Source of the DNA: Hysterium pulicare CBS 123377
Taxonomy: Eukaryota > Ascomycota > Dothideomycetes > Hysteriales > Hysteriaceae
DNA length: 64,000 nucleotides
NCBI GenBank assembly: GCA_000467715.1
Contig: AJFK01000724.1
Span: 100,537-164,536, forward strand
Reading direction: 5' to 3'
Below the pieces are notes generated by a model. It ran no database searches and was not told the DNA's origin. It was given only the letters and a program-made list of their open reading frames with translations. Both the position numbers and the translations under genes were made by a program. Positions 45,086 to 57,918 of the stretch are shown piece by piece; the stretch's first letter is position 1; each line of letters begins with the position of its first letter.

Positions 45086-46780
45086 CTATTTTGTGGTCGA
45101 AATCGTCCGTCGAAATCGTCCCGGTGGTGCGAGTATGCGGATGGGTAGCAGTCGAGACGAGGCAGGCAAACTTGTAGCTTTTAATGCTTGCTGCTACCTA
45201 GCCACCTTACGAGCGGCCTCTACTAAAGTTTCAGCATTTGCCAGTTGGAAACAAAAAGTTCACAGCGGTCAGATAAGTCAAGGAGCTGCGGTGTTGCCTT
45301 GCGCAGCAGGGGCAAGTGCTTTGAGGTGACTCGGAAGGAAGGGCGGCCACCAGCCACGCTCAGCCCTATGTGCAAATGTCAGCCGTTCTGCCGTCCCCCG
45401 CAAGCTGCAGTGGCGGTGCCTTTGACAAATATGCGATGTATGATTTATGCAGTCGACAGGAGCAAAAGACCCGTTACCATCCAAGAATGGTAAAAGGTTT
45501 ACCAAGGACATCGCTTCCGGCGCAGGATTTAATCCCACGGAATGGGGATTTGGGGGCTGCGACAATCTCACCGGCTGCCCTTCTGAAAACGCATATTGTT
45601 CTGCGTCATCTTTCTTTGACTACGCAGCAAGCACCATGTCGAGCTGAATGGTTCCAACTGGAGGATGACCCGTTTTCTGAGTCACCCCAGTTTTGACTCA
45701 CCGCCACATCTATGTCCACCGGTCTTGGCCCAGTCAGCTACCTGTGCGCGTCGCATCCAGAGTAACCATCTGCCATCTGCGGTTGGGACTCATGCCGCAT
45801 AGAGTGACGAACTACCTAGATACGAGCTCGAGATCCGAAAGCTCCCTATCAAACGCCCGCCGGCCAAATCGATGTGAAGGTGCTCAATAGAATAAGGATA
45901 ACGGAAGTCGCTATGCATACTGCAAGAACAACTTCGAGGATAATAGAAAGAAGGCTGGATGCAAGAAGGTTCGTATATACGTACTGGAGGTGTGGTGTAC
46001 TTGTACGCAGTGGAGATAATGAGAAAAGAGGCTTAGCAGCCTGTGCACGTGATAAGGCTAAACTATTCACCTCTTGGCTCATACCTCTTGGAGACCTCGT
46101 CACAACTACCATTAGTATAGAAGACATCGTAGAAAACAAATGCTCTCCAGACCTCAAGTTTTCCAAGGGCTCCAGTGAGAGTTCTTTCCTATGTAGTAGT
46201 CCCAGAGTTTTTTTCCTCAAATAATGTCCGCTGTATCTTGGAAACAAGCTTTAGAAGCTTTCACATTCAAGATGTTTACTTGGCAACACGTGGGTCTGTT
46301 AAGTATTCTCCGAATCTTTCACTCTCAGAGCATTTTATTCATACAATTTCGGTCGCCCCCGGCCAGTCAATCGCGTCCCTTCGCTTTCCATTTCACCATT
46401 ACCTTACATCGCGTGGGCGATTTCACAGTCTAAATCGACCACGATGGTCACTCGCCGTAAGAAGTGACTCTCAAGCCACCGAGCTTAACCGCACGAACAA
46501 CGCAGAGGACTCTCTTTCACTACCATCGCAGAGATAAAAGCTCTCCAATTCCCAGCCAGCCTCCTTTACATCTTCAACAACATTTTCTTCTCCTCACAAA
46601 CCAAAGTTGGATACTGTCAACCCTCTTCTCTACTTCCACTCCTTTTGGCACACCACTGAATTGGACACCATTCACTCGGGCACTGAAAGCTAGTCTTCCT
46701 GCTCTTGAACTTGGTTTGAACTGTTCACCAACATCCTTACCTAATCCAGCCTAGCGAAGCATACCTAACTCAGGACTATC
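45086..46780. other. Intergenic, divergent promoters; possible first exon of the transporter
   Basis: About 1.7 kb. A minus-strand ATG at 45511 begins MSLVNLLPFLDGNGSFAP, which would suit the N-terminus of an HMT1-type transporter. I cannot find an in-phase join to the exon at 45085. A 13-nt stretch GTCGAAATCGTCC is repeated side by side near 45096-45121. The part just before 46781 is a C/T-rich leader. Confidence 0.35.
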
Positions 46781-49127
46781 ATGAATTGCAACCCCAATCC
46801 AGACGTCTTTCAACTCGTCACCATCCATACAGCCAAGTGCTCGGTATGCGACCAACGCAACAAGGAGGTTATGCGCCGATGCAAGTCGTGTAGTTACCAG
46901 ATATGTACACCATGTTTCCGGAATAAGAACGGACAACCGTTGCTTCATGGCAACATTTTGGCAGGCGGACCACCACTCCAACCACTGACGGAGCAACCAA
47001 CTGCTATAGCTTCAGCGGAGACAGATGCGCAGCGGCCTGGAACACTCACAGATACTCCTGTCGCCTTCGCTGCACCAGCAGTAGTAACTCATGCTTCTCC
47101 ACAACATCCTGTGCAGACCCAGAAATCGAAACCTTCATCAAAAGTCAAGGGTAAACGCCGAGCCAAAGTCAAGGATGTCGAAGATGATGATACCAGCGAT
47201 TTCATGGAACGGTCGCTCTCACCCGTAGAACGTAAACGTGTCAAAGGAGCCAAAGGTAAAGAAACCCGCGCGGAAGATGTCGATGAAGATACGGATACAT
47301 ATGTGCCGCATCGAAAGGAAGGTGCGCCTCGTCGACATGCGCCTACCTCAGTATGGCAGGATAATCTGCCTTCACCTGGTAGTGGTAACTTGGCCGACAA
47401 AGAAGATGTTGTGATGGAGGATGTTGCAGAACCTGCGAAAGTAAAGATAGCCCCAATCAAACGACGAGGAGCGGTGACTGGCATGACCGACAATCTGAGT
47501 GTGGACAAACGAGAAGATGCGAAGAAGCGAGACGAAGGATTGACAAAGATGACGGACAAGGGCAAAGCACCAGCTCGTGCCACTGAATCTCCGTCGGAGG
47601 TTCCTTATTCAAGGTACCGTAACACCTCCTTATGCAATATTAATGGCCTTGTTGTCGTCACTGTTGAAAATCGGAGCAACTTGCTGACCCGAATGACAGG
47701 AAGCCAATCACGCAGCTAACAGTCGGAGATATTGATGCTGACAGGCTTCGTGAATATTACACACCTGGTCAGTCTTTACTCGATCGACGTGTCCCTCCTA
47801 TCCATCAGCAGGCGGAACCTGCCATTCCCGACAAAATAGCCCGACAGACAGGTCGACAACAGCCCCTACCACGCGCTCCGGAGATCAAATCGAACATCCA
47901 CAAGGCACTAAAGAAGAAAGTAGATAAAGAAGATGGCGAGAAAACCGAAGCTTCAACTCAGGTAAGTCAAAGGGACTCATAGCATTACGTCTACAAACCA
48001 TCACTAACAAGAGAAGACTGCTAGTAATGACGAAACGGCGGCACAAGCCGAAAAGTCCAACAATGAGGATGTAGACGTACGACAAGACGCTCAGCGTAGA
48101 CTTTCTCACCCAACAGCAGCAGTACCCCGACGTATAGCACCCAAGCCACCAATGATGTACCAAGCAGTACCGACAAGCTCGAGGATCTCTGTTCACGATC
48201 TTGTTCAAGACAGCATGGACAAAACCATTCTGAGGTCGAGACCGGATCTCAGCGTGTATGAGCGTATGGAGGTGGAGAGGGCTATGAGGAACGCGGCCCT
48301 TCAAATTGTCACGGCATCCGGACATAACAACCTCCCACGATCAATATTTGACATGCGTCATCCGGGCGACCTAAACGTTCCGGTCGATTTGAATATCAAT
48401 CAGAGGATCGCAGTGGAGCAACAAATGGTGGCCGCTGGATATCAGGTTCTCTTACATCTGCAAAACACATTATTTAGGTACCCGCAGGCATATGGCGGAT
48501 ATGCAAACCAGTCACCCTTCGCCGCTCCAACATATGCTCAAGCATACGGTCAAGCTCAATATCCTCCGGCCTATCCAACAGGATATCCCACGCAGGCACA
48601 GGCTGCTTACAACAACGCGATACGTGAGCAAGACCGTCTGCGCCAAGAACAGCATAGAGCATTCGGCAACCAGCTGAACATGCACCCCGGTGGCCAGGGT
48701 GCTCCCCAAGCGGGAATGCGTCTGCAAGGCATCTATAACGATCATCAGGTTTATGGACGCCGAGACTCGCCCATCATTCTTGATGAAGATGAACAGAAAC
48801 CCCCATCGCCACGAGACCTCTCGGCTCCACTCAGGAACCGTGGTATGATGGATTGCGGGGTTCTTCAACAGCAAGCACAAGGTCCATCGCCACGTGATCT
48901 TCCGATCACAGTCAGGGAACGTGGTACTCCTGATAGCGAGGTTCCTCTACAGCGGCAAACACCAGGAGGTAAGTTTGCTACTTGATTGATGTAGACTTCT
49001 GTACTAACAGGTCAGCGAATTAGATTGGCGATCAGCCTTAGAGAAGGAAGCTTCAGCGGCGGAGGCTTCACTACGGGAGAGCTTCCAGCGGGGGAATCCA
49101 AGTAATGAGAGGCTTGCAGAGAGCTAG
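46781..49127 (+). CDS. Zinc-finger/disordered protein, function unknown
   Basis: Exons 46781-47613, 47700-47961, 48017-48968 and 49024-49127 give 716 residues; introns are 86, 55 and 55 bp. The N-terminus carries CSVCDQRNKEVMRRCKSCSYQICTPCF split as C-x2-C-x9-C-x2-C-x4-C-x2-C, a compact zinc-binding motif of the ZZ/RING-like kind. It is followed by a long basic and acidic disordered stretch (KGKRRAKVKDVEDDDTSD) with nuclear-localisation-like clusters. A folded, helical part lies at about 430-540 (RISVHDLVQDSMDKT, VYERMEVERAMRNAALQI, NQRIAVEQQMVAAGYQVL), and a Tyr/Pro/Gln-rich tail follows. It also repeats SPRDLxxxxRxRG twice near the end. A nuclear role is plausible from composition only. Confidence 0.75.
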
Positions 49128-49783
49128 CAATACCGGTAGGTGTTTATCGGTACTTGATGACGGTGACGATTTCGAAGTGGTTTCCGTGATAATGTTCTGT
49201 TTGATGTTGCTCCCCAAACACGCAGAGCTAATGTGTTCCATAACGTGTTGCTTCCACTTCTGGATAGTTTGGCGATGTGTGGGTGAAGCTAATTTTTGAA
49301 TTTGGTGTATCTGGCCTGGCATTGTATGATTACTTGAAGTTTGTCATGTAGGGGAGTCTAGTTGGCGGATTATCTTCTGGCGAGCAGATTCTGGTAGTCG
49401 GAGGAGCACACTCGTAATTGATGAACTATGTGTAACAACGGTAGATTTGGTTGTGCAACCGAGTATCGATGGCCTGAGGGGCGCCTGATGGCAACACTGA
49501 CCACCTCGAGTCTAGAGCTCTGTATGGCGGTCCGTTTTCCATTGCTTGCCAATGAAACACTCGAAATGATTTAAATAAGATTATTGGAATTGAGGCAACC
49601 ATGATTAATTGGTGAAGTAATCCCGCAAAGACACCGGAGAATGCCATGTGAGAAACAAATGAAATTAGCAGCCGCGATAGAGGCAAGAAAGACAAAGAGA
49701 ATATGTGATGTGTCACCGCCGGGTATCAAAGAAGAGTTCATGCATCAGGCAACGTAGTAGTACTAGGCGTGCCATATAGGAGA
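49128..49783. other. Convergent 3' region, no feature seen
   Basis: About 650 bases between convergent genes with short frames only. Sequence is T/G-rich after 49130, as in a 3' UTR. Confidence 0.45.
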
Positions 49784-50420
49784 TTATCGAGCTCCTTGGG
49801 CAGCACGTCGGTCGAAACCCAAAGCGTCATCGAATTGTACAGTTAGGGCGCCAGAGTCAATCCCCTCGACGCGGTCCCAGCTACCTTCGGTGTTGGCAGT
49901 GCCACCAATTATATTGCCCAACCAAGTCGCTTCATCCTCATCAGCGGCCATGCCTGAAGATGAAGGACGACTTCCGTGGGGTTTTAAGGGCGGAAAGCGT
50001 TCGTTGAAGAGACGAGGGTACTCGGAAGTCATCTTGGACCCCTCTTCCGTATATGCGGATTGTGAGACGTCGATCAATTTGCTGGCAAGGGATGAAGAGA
50101 TTAGCTCAAGCCAGCGAGCGGAAGGGAGGGTACCGACTCCGATGTCTGCGCGCAAATTCGCTCCAACGCGTCCCTTTGGCGTCTTATTTCCTCTGAATCT
50201 GGCTGAGGTCCACCATGAGACCCGCCGGGATTTATGCTGCCATATTGAGGTTGGTACGGGTCTCCGAGCAGGTGTGAGCTGTCGGATGGCTGTGTAAGGG
50301 ATGAGATCAGCACATTGCGAGAAGAGAAGAAGCAGATGACATGATGGAGGCTCAGTAGATACTTACATCAGAGTCAGAGGCGCGACGCCCCAGACCAAGA
50401 CAGGACGAGCAGATGCCCAT
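49784..50420 (-). CDS. LAMTOR1/Ego1-like lipid-anchored scaffold of the TORC1 pathway
   Basis: Exons 50420-50367, 50289-50138 and 50081-49784 give 167 residues; introns are 77 and 56 bp. The N-terminus MGICSSCLG has Gly2 for myristoylation and Cys4/Cys7 for palmitoylation, which place the protein on vacuolar/late-endosomal membranes. The block SEEIRRQRDALERICAQTSDKLIDVSQ is the LAMTOR1 (p18) / Meh1-like signature and is formed only after the phase-2 splice (GA|C), which supports that intron. The protein would anchor the Ragulator/EGO complex that recruits Rag/Gtr GTPases and TORC1 for amino-acid signalling. The C-terminal third (SEYPRLFNERFPPL, then an acidic tail) is variable in the family. 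The start is fixed by the lipidation motif. Confidence 0.85.
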
Positions 50421-51591
50421 GGAATGTGGAAAGCTCGGAAGCGAGTGTTAGAGGTGGTTGGCGGGATTAGAAGCAGGCCAACATGGAGAGACGCGCGTGT
50501 GCGCAGGTGCTGAGGGGATATGGGGCAATCGAGGAGGATCAGGTGGAGTTTGGGCAGTCATGAATGTATAGAACCGGCCATGTTTTTGGTGTTGGAATTG
50601 AAGAGGTCGGCGGAGCTTTTTCGGCAGAGCTTTTTCCTTGGTGGCCTGCAGCCTCAAGCCATGCCTCGCTAGCGACCAGTGGGTCCGATATAGAGTAGCA
50701 GATTCTCAACACCACCACCCCAAAGCCTTAACCAACCTCATTCTAGCCGTGTTCTTCGCCGAAAGCCGTTGCATCACTCTGTATCCCCAAGAATTTAGAA
50801 ATAGCCTGGCCTGCATCTCTCAACCGTCATTCCTGGTTTCATGTTAATCTGGACCGTGTCTCATCTGCTCAGGCAGGCCCATCTGACCTGTCCAGTCCTC
50901 TAGTTGAGTCTCAATCCAGATCTTCAACTCCCGTTACCGCTTTGACTTCCATTATCTTTCCCGTGTCACAGAACTTCCAATTCCTTTTCAATAGATAGCT
51001 TTTTGAGTCAACGATACAACTCTGGCGTCCATCCAGACTCTCGTTCAGTTCTCGAGGCTATCTGTCTCGCGCTTCGCGTCCAAAGACGCGAGGTCTCTTC
51101 TCCCGGAGTACTTGGAGTCAATTGGCCCGAAATGTAAGGCGACGGAGGGGAAGAAGCCCCAGCAAGGGGTCTTGGCAACCATGTTGAGCATTCTTGCATG
51201 CCAATTTCGCTTTCTCTCCTACCGCCAAGACTTGCAAGACCTCCACCACCACAACCTTCGACACTTCTAGAGATTGCCACCTTGAACTCACACTTAGAAG
51301 CATTCCGAGCTATACCCAAGCAAGGTCAGTATCCCTGTCACGCCTCACGCGCGACACCAATTCCGACCAGTGCGACAGCTTCCAATCTCGGATCGTAAAT
51401 GCCTTGCAGCTGTCACTGGTCCTCCTATGCATGGAGCTATCAGGATGGCTGATATCTGATGTCTCACTCCATGTGCCTTATAAAGATCACATCATGCTTT
51501 AAGGCATGTTCTCTGTCAATAAACACCCGCCTCTCTTACTTCGTTCATATTCCTCTGGTCTGAGCAGCTGTCGCTCACTTTGTGCTCGACC
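50421..51591. other. Divergent promoter region
   Basis: About 1.2 kb between the LAMTOR1-like gene and the adhesin-like gene. C/T-rich on the + strand towards 51590, consistent with a 5' leader. No gene supported. Confidence 0.45.
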
Positions 51592-54500
51592 ATGCACTTC
51601 ATTCGTTTATTTCCTTCGGCCTCGGCCTTGGTCCTCTCGCTCTCTACTATTTCCCACGCCAGAGTGGCTAATTTCAGACCCGCACCCGCGGATGTTCAAA
51701 CCCCTGATACTGTGCTTCATGGTCAAAGCCATCCGTTGGATCACCCAGTGCACGGAATGTTTGGAAAACGTGAAGTAAATCAAGTCTGTGAGGAAGACCA
51801 GTATTTGGAATCTTTGCAGAGCATCTCTCCGGATGCTCAGCAGACGTTTTGCAACGAGTTGCTTGGTATTCCTCCTGCCACATCTGAAGTCCAAACTACT
51901 CCTGCTACGTATGGGAATCCTATCCCTGAACTGCCTCTCTGATAGCTTACTTCCATTACCAGCACAATCTACGGAATACCTTCGGCGACTGTCACTGTCA
52001 CGAGCTTTAGTACAACTAGGACAACGAGCACGAGTACCATCCTTGAGACTACCACAACGACGGTTGACCTTCGGAAAAGAGGATCGTCAGGCTCGGATTT
52101 GGATCGACGAGCCGTGGATCTCGCTCAACAAATTAATGCTGTCATAACAAGCGCGATAAATGGAACCGGCGCAGTTAGCTCTAGCCAGCCAACGGGCGCT
52201 GCTAACCAAACCCTTTTTGACGGACTGTCAAGTGCCTGCTCTTGCTTGAATGTGGCACCGACTTCAACCGTCACGACTACGTATACGGCTCCTGCAACTG
52301 TATGATGCTTGTCCCGTTCATATCATTTCTAAGGCTAATGTGCTGCAGCCGACTGTCGTACATGCTTTCGTGCAAACGGTTGTCACTGCAACCACGACGC
52401 TCACGGAGGTCACTTATCTTGTACAGATCCAGACTGTGACTCAAACAATAAACCATTCCACACAATCGACGAGCCCGGGTCCATCTGGGCCAAGTGGTAT
52501 AACCTCTTCAGCTTCCACTGCGACAGTGATAACAATCGGCGGCGGTCTCACAGCTTCCGGAGTCACAGAAGCAAGAGTTGGCGCTACGGCACTCCCATAT
52601 TCTTGTCCTGAGGATAACCAGAAGAGAATCACAAATATTGTGGGCAATGAGCGATTCGAATACCAGATCCTTTGCGATACTAATGTTGTGGCGAACACTT
52701 CACTCTTTAGTGCGACGGTGAATGGATCCACCGAATGTGCAGTAGAATGCTCATATGCAGACGAGGGGGTTCAAAGCGAACTCTGTCAGAATGCCGTGTT
52801 CATACCCGGGCAAGCTGGCGCCAACTGCTTCTTGAGTGGAGCTGCATCATCGTACATTCCCGCTCCGGGAATAGTCACCGCCGTGCTCCTAAACGTTTAT
52901 TCTACAGGAAACGCTTGTTCCGCGACAAATCTTTCTACAACGGCAACCAATGGCTCTATTGATACCTCTGCCATCCTTTCCTCCATTGCTGCGGAAACGC
53001 TATCCATAAGCACGCCTCCGTACCAGGTCTCATCAGGTGCTGGTGGCCAATTTGCAACGTATGTGTCCTACAACACAACGTTATCAAATGGAGTGGTCAG
53101 CTATACCTGGTATTCAATCTACGCATCATCAAGCGAGTGGTACGAAATCTATTCAACCGATTGGAGTTGCACATACCAAACTTCCAGAACAATTGTTAGC
53201 GCTGAGAGCTCGACCACGATCACGAGTGTCATATATGGAAATACGACCACCATCATCAGCCAAGGCCAAACCATCACTATCAGCAACGGCGGAGGTGGAG
53301 TTATTACACCGACCGCTGTACCGGCATCTACTACAGGCGGGGCCGCAGGGTTCTCGACGGGAGGCGCGTTTTCTACTGGAGCATCCATCGGCGGTGGAGG
53401 TGCCTCAACACCTGCAGTGACTGCTTTACCCTCAGGAGCGGCATCCACGGTTGTAGGTACAACTAATGAAACTATTGCGGGCAGCGGTGGCTTCAGCATC
53501 AGTGGCGGGTTCGCTACCATGAACTCAACGGGAGGAGGGGGTCTACTAAGCCCTGTTGCTTCTCCGACTGGGGTAGCCAACCAATCAGTCTTCACTTTGG
53601 TGACACAGATTTCGGGCTCGGCCTTCACATCTTTCTCAACTGGAGGTGGCGGCGCAATTACACCCACACCGCTCCCTTCAAATGTGACCATACTCAATAC
53701 AACAACCGTTTTTGTAACAGAAACCGTGGTCCCATCCCCTGTGTCAGGTGGATTCTCCGGCACTCTTTCAGGAGCAACGTATAGTGCCAACTCAACAGGA
53801 GGCGGTGGCCTTCTAACAGCACCTCTTAGTGCTCCTTCGGCAACTCTTGTTCCGTCTGGCGGATTTTCAGTCGTTATTCCAGGAGGAAATTATACCTTCA
53901 ACTCAACTGGAGGAGGAGGTATAGTCTTCCCTACGTCAGTCATATCTGGAGGATTTTCAGCCACTGGTTCAGGAGAGGTCTTTACGATGAATTCAACGGG
54001 TGGCGGCGGCATCATTTTCCCTACATCGGTCGTTTCTGGGGGCTTCTCGGCCACCGGCTCAGGCGGTGCTTTTACAATGAACTCAACAGGTGGCGGCGGC
54101 ATCATTTTCCCTACCTCGGTTGCATCTGGCGGGTTCTCAGCCACCGGCTCGGGCGGCGCTTTTACAATGAATTCAACAGGCGGTGGCAGTATCATGTTCC
54201 CCTCTGGAACTGCCCCTACAGCCGTGCCCTCCTCTGGTGGGCCCTTCATCACTCTTAATTCAACGATAGTGGCCTCTATAATCCCACCCTCCCAAGGCAC
54301 AGGTACTATAGTTTCTCCAACAAACATCACCAGTGGAGGATTTGGAGCATCAATTTCGGGCAATACGTCAATCGCCTTTTCAACGGGTGGTTCTGGTGTT
54401 ATCTCACCATCGAGCAACTCTTCGATCACTGCGTCAGCTAGTCTGGCTCCTACTCCGAGCGCTAACGCGACCTCCACTCCATTCGATTTTAATAATTCAG

Positions 54501-55669
54501 GGGGTGATAGAAGCGGCGGATATCAACCTCCAACTGCTGCTCCCACCTCTGGTAGCCCCTTCATCACTCTTAATTCAACGATAGTAGCCTCTATAATCTC
54601 ACCCTCCCAAGGCACAGGTACTGTACTTTCTCCGACAAACATCACCTCCACACAGCCGTCAATCACGCTCCCACCTGCTTCCGCAAACGTAACATTCCCC
54701 TTTCCTACTGCTTCAAATTCGACAAGCTTTAGTTTTAGCAACAGTGAAGGCCCGAGAGTAGGATCTGATTCTCTTACGCCATCGCTGTCTGGCACGATTC
54801 CCATAATTTCCACCAATTCAACCATGTTCGGAACTGGATCATCGCCAGTTCCATCAGAAACATTGCCCCCAGTTTCTGCGAATTCGACTTTGATAGGAAC
54901 GGGGTCTGCAATCGGGAGTGCATCTCTGACAATTCCCGCTGCAGCTAATAGCACGATTGCAGGCGCATGTGCACCTGCTTCAACGTCCATTGAGACCATC
55001 TTTATTACTCATGTTGTGACGCCATCGGGCTGCGTGTCAAGCAGCGGCGCTGTATTTCCCACATACACGCCTACAAGATCTAGCATAGACCTTGCAGCAG
55101 CCACTGCAGCATTATCAGAGCGACGTAACGCCGGCCAGGTAGCTACGCCAGACCAGATTGCAGCAGCGTGCGCCAATGGAACGAACGCAATCTTCAACGG
55201 GGGTTTTGAGATGGTTGACAGTAACAGCAATGCTCTGGGTTGGACGGCTAATCCTACCGATGGATTTATTGATTTTGAGGCATACCCATCTACTACGCAA
55301 CATACGCCCAATGGCACGTACAATGGCAGAATTATCAGTTTGGATCCTGCCGCTTCTATTACGGTCACCCAACCTCTCACGCTATGTCCAAACGTGCTAT
55401 ACAACTTGACCACGTGGAACCGTCAATATCCGCTGCTAGCCCAATGCCTCTTCACTTATGAGGTTGGCAATACTACATTGATCCAATCTTCCCCTCAAGA
55501 GGGCTGGACGTCACACTCAGAAGTCTACACTGCAGGTACCACGGCATCCGACGTAAGCGTAGACCTGAACATTACGGTCACGTGTGAAGGTACATCGGGA
55601 CTACTCTCTTCCGACTCGAATGGACAAATGATAGCGGAATTTGACGATTTGAAAATGTTTCCACAGTGA
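51592..55669 (+). CDS. Large secreted, repeat-rich adhesin-like protein with C-terminal lectin-like domain
   Basis: Exons 51592-51908, 51963-52299 and 52349-55669 give 1324 residues; introns are 54 and 49 bp. A signal peptide (FIRLFPSASALVLSLSTISHA) leads into a short pro-region with kexin sites FGKR and LRKR. A Cys-rich block (SCPEDNQKRITN...CDTN...CAVEC...CQNAVF...NCFLS, about 335-435) resembles PAN/apple modules. The centre is Ser/Thr/Gly-rich with many NST glycosylation sites and tandem repeats. The C-terminal 165 residues (NAIFNGGFEMVD, LGWTANPTDGFIDF, TYNGRIISLDPA, YNLTTWNRQY, AEFDDLKMF) match the fold pattern of CBM4/9-like carbohydrate-binding domains. No GPI signal is visible at the end, so it is probably released or held in the wall by sugar binding. 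It is probably a surface or matrix protein. Confidence 0.8.
53855..54214 (+). repeat. Four tandem 90-nt coding repeats (SGGFS...FNSTGGGGI units)
   Basis: Units begin at 53855, 53945, 54035 and 54125. Each encodes 30 residues of the form SGGFSATGSG, then xFTMNSTGGGGI and a FPTSV end. The last three are nearly identical in DNA, while the first is more diverged. The repeat keeps the reading frame, so unit number can vary without frameshift. Confidence 0.9.
54242..54646 (+). repeat. Pair of 90-nt near-identical segments within the adhesin-like gene
   Basis: 54242-54331 and 54557-54646 both encode PFITLNSTIVASII followed by SQGTGT and SPTNIT, with only a few base differences. They are 315 bases apart and in the same frame, indicating a second, independent internal duplication. 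Confidence 0.85.
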
Positions 55670-57576
55670 GCATTCGAATCCTGTGCAAAACGTAAGATCA
55701 ACCGCCAGCGAAGTCGTGAAAAGTAAAAAGGGGGTGGGGTAAAGACGTGGGGGTGTGGAGCTGGGTTGGCTTGCAGGCTGTCGATACGTCACCCAATCTT
55801 CAACACAGGTTTGGTCTTGGATTAACGATTTGTTTGGAGTAGCGCTGGACCTTTCATAGGGCGGAAAGTCCTTTGGATCCTTTTTGTTCTTGTTGGGCGG
55901 CATTGGGAGCATAATAAATTCCAGATGGGCGTTCTTTGATTTGATTGGTCTGCGAGAGATATGACAATGTATTGATTTGAAGGTTCGAAACAAGCACACA
56001 ACATACGTGGATAGCCAATATTTCCAGAGAGAAGATTTTGAGGGAAAATATTGCCTTACATTGTGCATTGGTGTCGCCCAAAAGCCTTAGCATCGACCTG
56101 ACTGGTCGCCCATTGGCCCATCAAAGCTCTTAACCTGGCGACTCCCCTGTATGCATCATGGAAATCGGCCAAGAGAGTCGTACAAGAGCGTTAAGTATGC
56201 TGAATCCGCTAAGCGCCCAATATCTTGCCGCATGATGGTATGGTGTATGGCCGAGTTCAAAAACTCAGCACCTCCCACACATATTTCATAGGATGAAGTA
56301 CGGTGGGTGAAGCGGGATGGAAGAGAAGGAGATTGGGCTTCGATGTCGACATAAAGTACGATCAGGGAAGGATCTGAATCCTTATGGTAAGCTTCCACGA
56401 ATTGTGAGATGAGTTTCACTCGGAACAATCTACGGCTTGGGCAGACCAGTCAGAGACCGCCACGTGGGATGGGACGTTTTTCTCGACGTCGTCTCCTAGG
56501 GTTGAAAATCTGAATGACACCATCAAAGAAAACGATATTTCCGGTTCTGACTCTTATTCTGTCTTTAGGACGATAATTGCGGCGTTGAAACCATGCGGCA
56601 TACCGGCTCACCGATCGAGGCGGTACATCAACCTTGAACTTCATGAATCGAACGACGATCATACACAGCGAAGTCGGAAGCCGAACGGAGACTGAGATGA
56701 CACATGGCTACCGCCGGACCGAGTGATTTGATCTGAAATGCATACAAGAGACACTCATTTGGAGGAGGTGTTGACGGTACACAACGCAGTGGCAAGACAG
56801 ACAATGAGAAATGCAGACCTTTCAGCGCCGGTGCAAAACATCCTGGGTGGCGTTTAGTGGAAGAGCATGTTTGCAACACGGACTTTATGGGACGATGCAT
56901 AGCAAGATGCACAGGTGGTGTTGATGGGAGAGATGTCCCGGCATAGAGCAGGTATTCAGAACCGGCGGTCATACTTCGGGGCAACGCGGCTTTTCCCGCT
57001 AGTGCCATCACGTGGCCTCTTCCTTTAGCGAACCTGGAAGTTTTCTTCTCCTCACCTCACTCCGTCGCACTTTACCCCACAACACCTTTCGCAGACCTTG
57101 AACGAGGACAGCATCCATCGCTGCACCCATCACAGAGTATTGCGCCTTCACCAACGCGCTCCTATGGGGGCCTTGTGCGCTCTCTAGCTGGCGGCGTGTC
57201 GCTGCTGCCGATGGGCCGTGCGCGATCTTCTATCCACTTCTATTTTGGCTACGCGACCCGCACGGATTGGACAGCCTCAGCCCCCAATTCATCGCTCAGC
57301 GGCTACATCACAGCCATCAGAATGGAGCCAATCATGAAGTTAATGAAATTCGTCACATCATCTATGCCGAAAAGAAATAGCTATCTGAGAGACAAGCGAC
57401 TGTAAGAGGTAACGCCCGGCTTTCCCTTCCTTTCATTTTGCTCATCAATATCAATTTCTTCCGTGTCAGCCGAATATCCCAACTCCCAAAATGAATGGCT
57501 TTGCTCTGAATAGAAACACACAACGTTGTACATGAAACGAACTGTCCAGCGCTCGAGCCTTTCCCTTCCGTGGTCA
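55670..57576. other. Intergenic, no supported gene
   Basis: About 1.9 kb. Minus-strand frames of 156 and 127 codons (55601-56068 and 56628-57011) carry no motif and no clear splice context. The 57020-57180 stretch is C-rich on the + strand. Confidence 0.4.
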
Positions 57577-57918
57577 TCAATGGCTGCCGATACCCTGGAG
57601 CCTCCTGTTCCGCTCACAACCCAGATCGTAGATCTCCGTGTCAAGGCCTCGAATTATTTCCATCGATTTGTCAATTGAAGCACGGAACTTGTTTCCCTCG
57701 CGCTGCCATCGATTGACGCGCTCGACCTCAGCGGCTCGTCGCCGCATCTTGGTATCGATCTTCTCGCACAGCTTGCATTTCTGCCCGACAGGCACCGTTT
57801 GCATGATGAGCTTCATGCCGCACGTTTCACCAATCCGATACTCTCGGTTGCAGTGCTGCCGAAAGTGACCCCACTTCCAGTCACCACAGACGAACCGATG
57901 CTGATCGAAGAAGCACAT
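57577..57918 (-). CDS. Small conserved Cys/His-rich fungal protein
   Basis: A single exon of 113 residues starting at a good ATG. The N-terminal half is rich in Cys and His: MCFFDQHRFVCGDWKWGHF, then HCNREYRIGETCG and KCKLCEKID, giving six to eight possible zinc ligands. The C-terminal half is a charged helix (RRRAAEVERVNRWQREGNKF...MEIIRGLDTEIYDL) likely to form a coiled coil. I recall similar short proteins in many Pezizomycotina genomes, without known function. The frame is uninterrupted and the composition is protein-like throughout. A zinc-binding role is inferred from the ligand pattern only. Confidence 0.75.
   Translation of the reverse strand: MCFFDQHRFVCGDWKWGHFRQHCNREYRIGETCGMKLIMQTVPVGQKCKLCEKIDTKMRRRAAEVERVNRWQREGNKFRASIDKSMEIIRGLDTEIYDLGCERNRRLQGIGSH

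Noticed and set aside
53149-54477. Minus-strand frames of 195-213 codons rich in Pro, Val and Glu
   Set aside because: Mirror of the Gly/Ser/Thr repeats in the adhesin-like gene; the repeat periodicity explains them.
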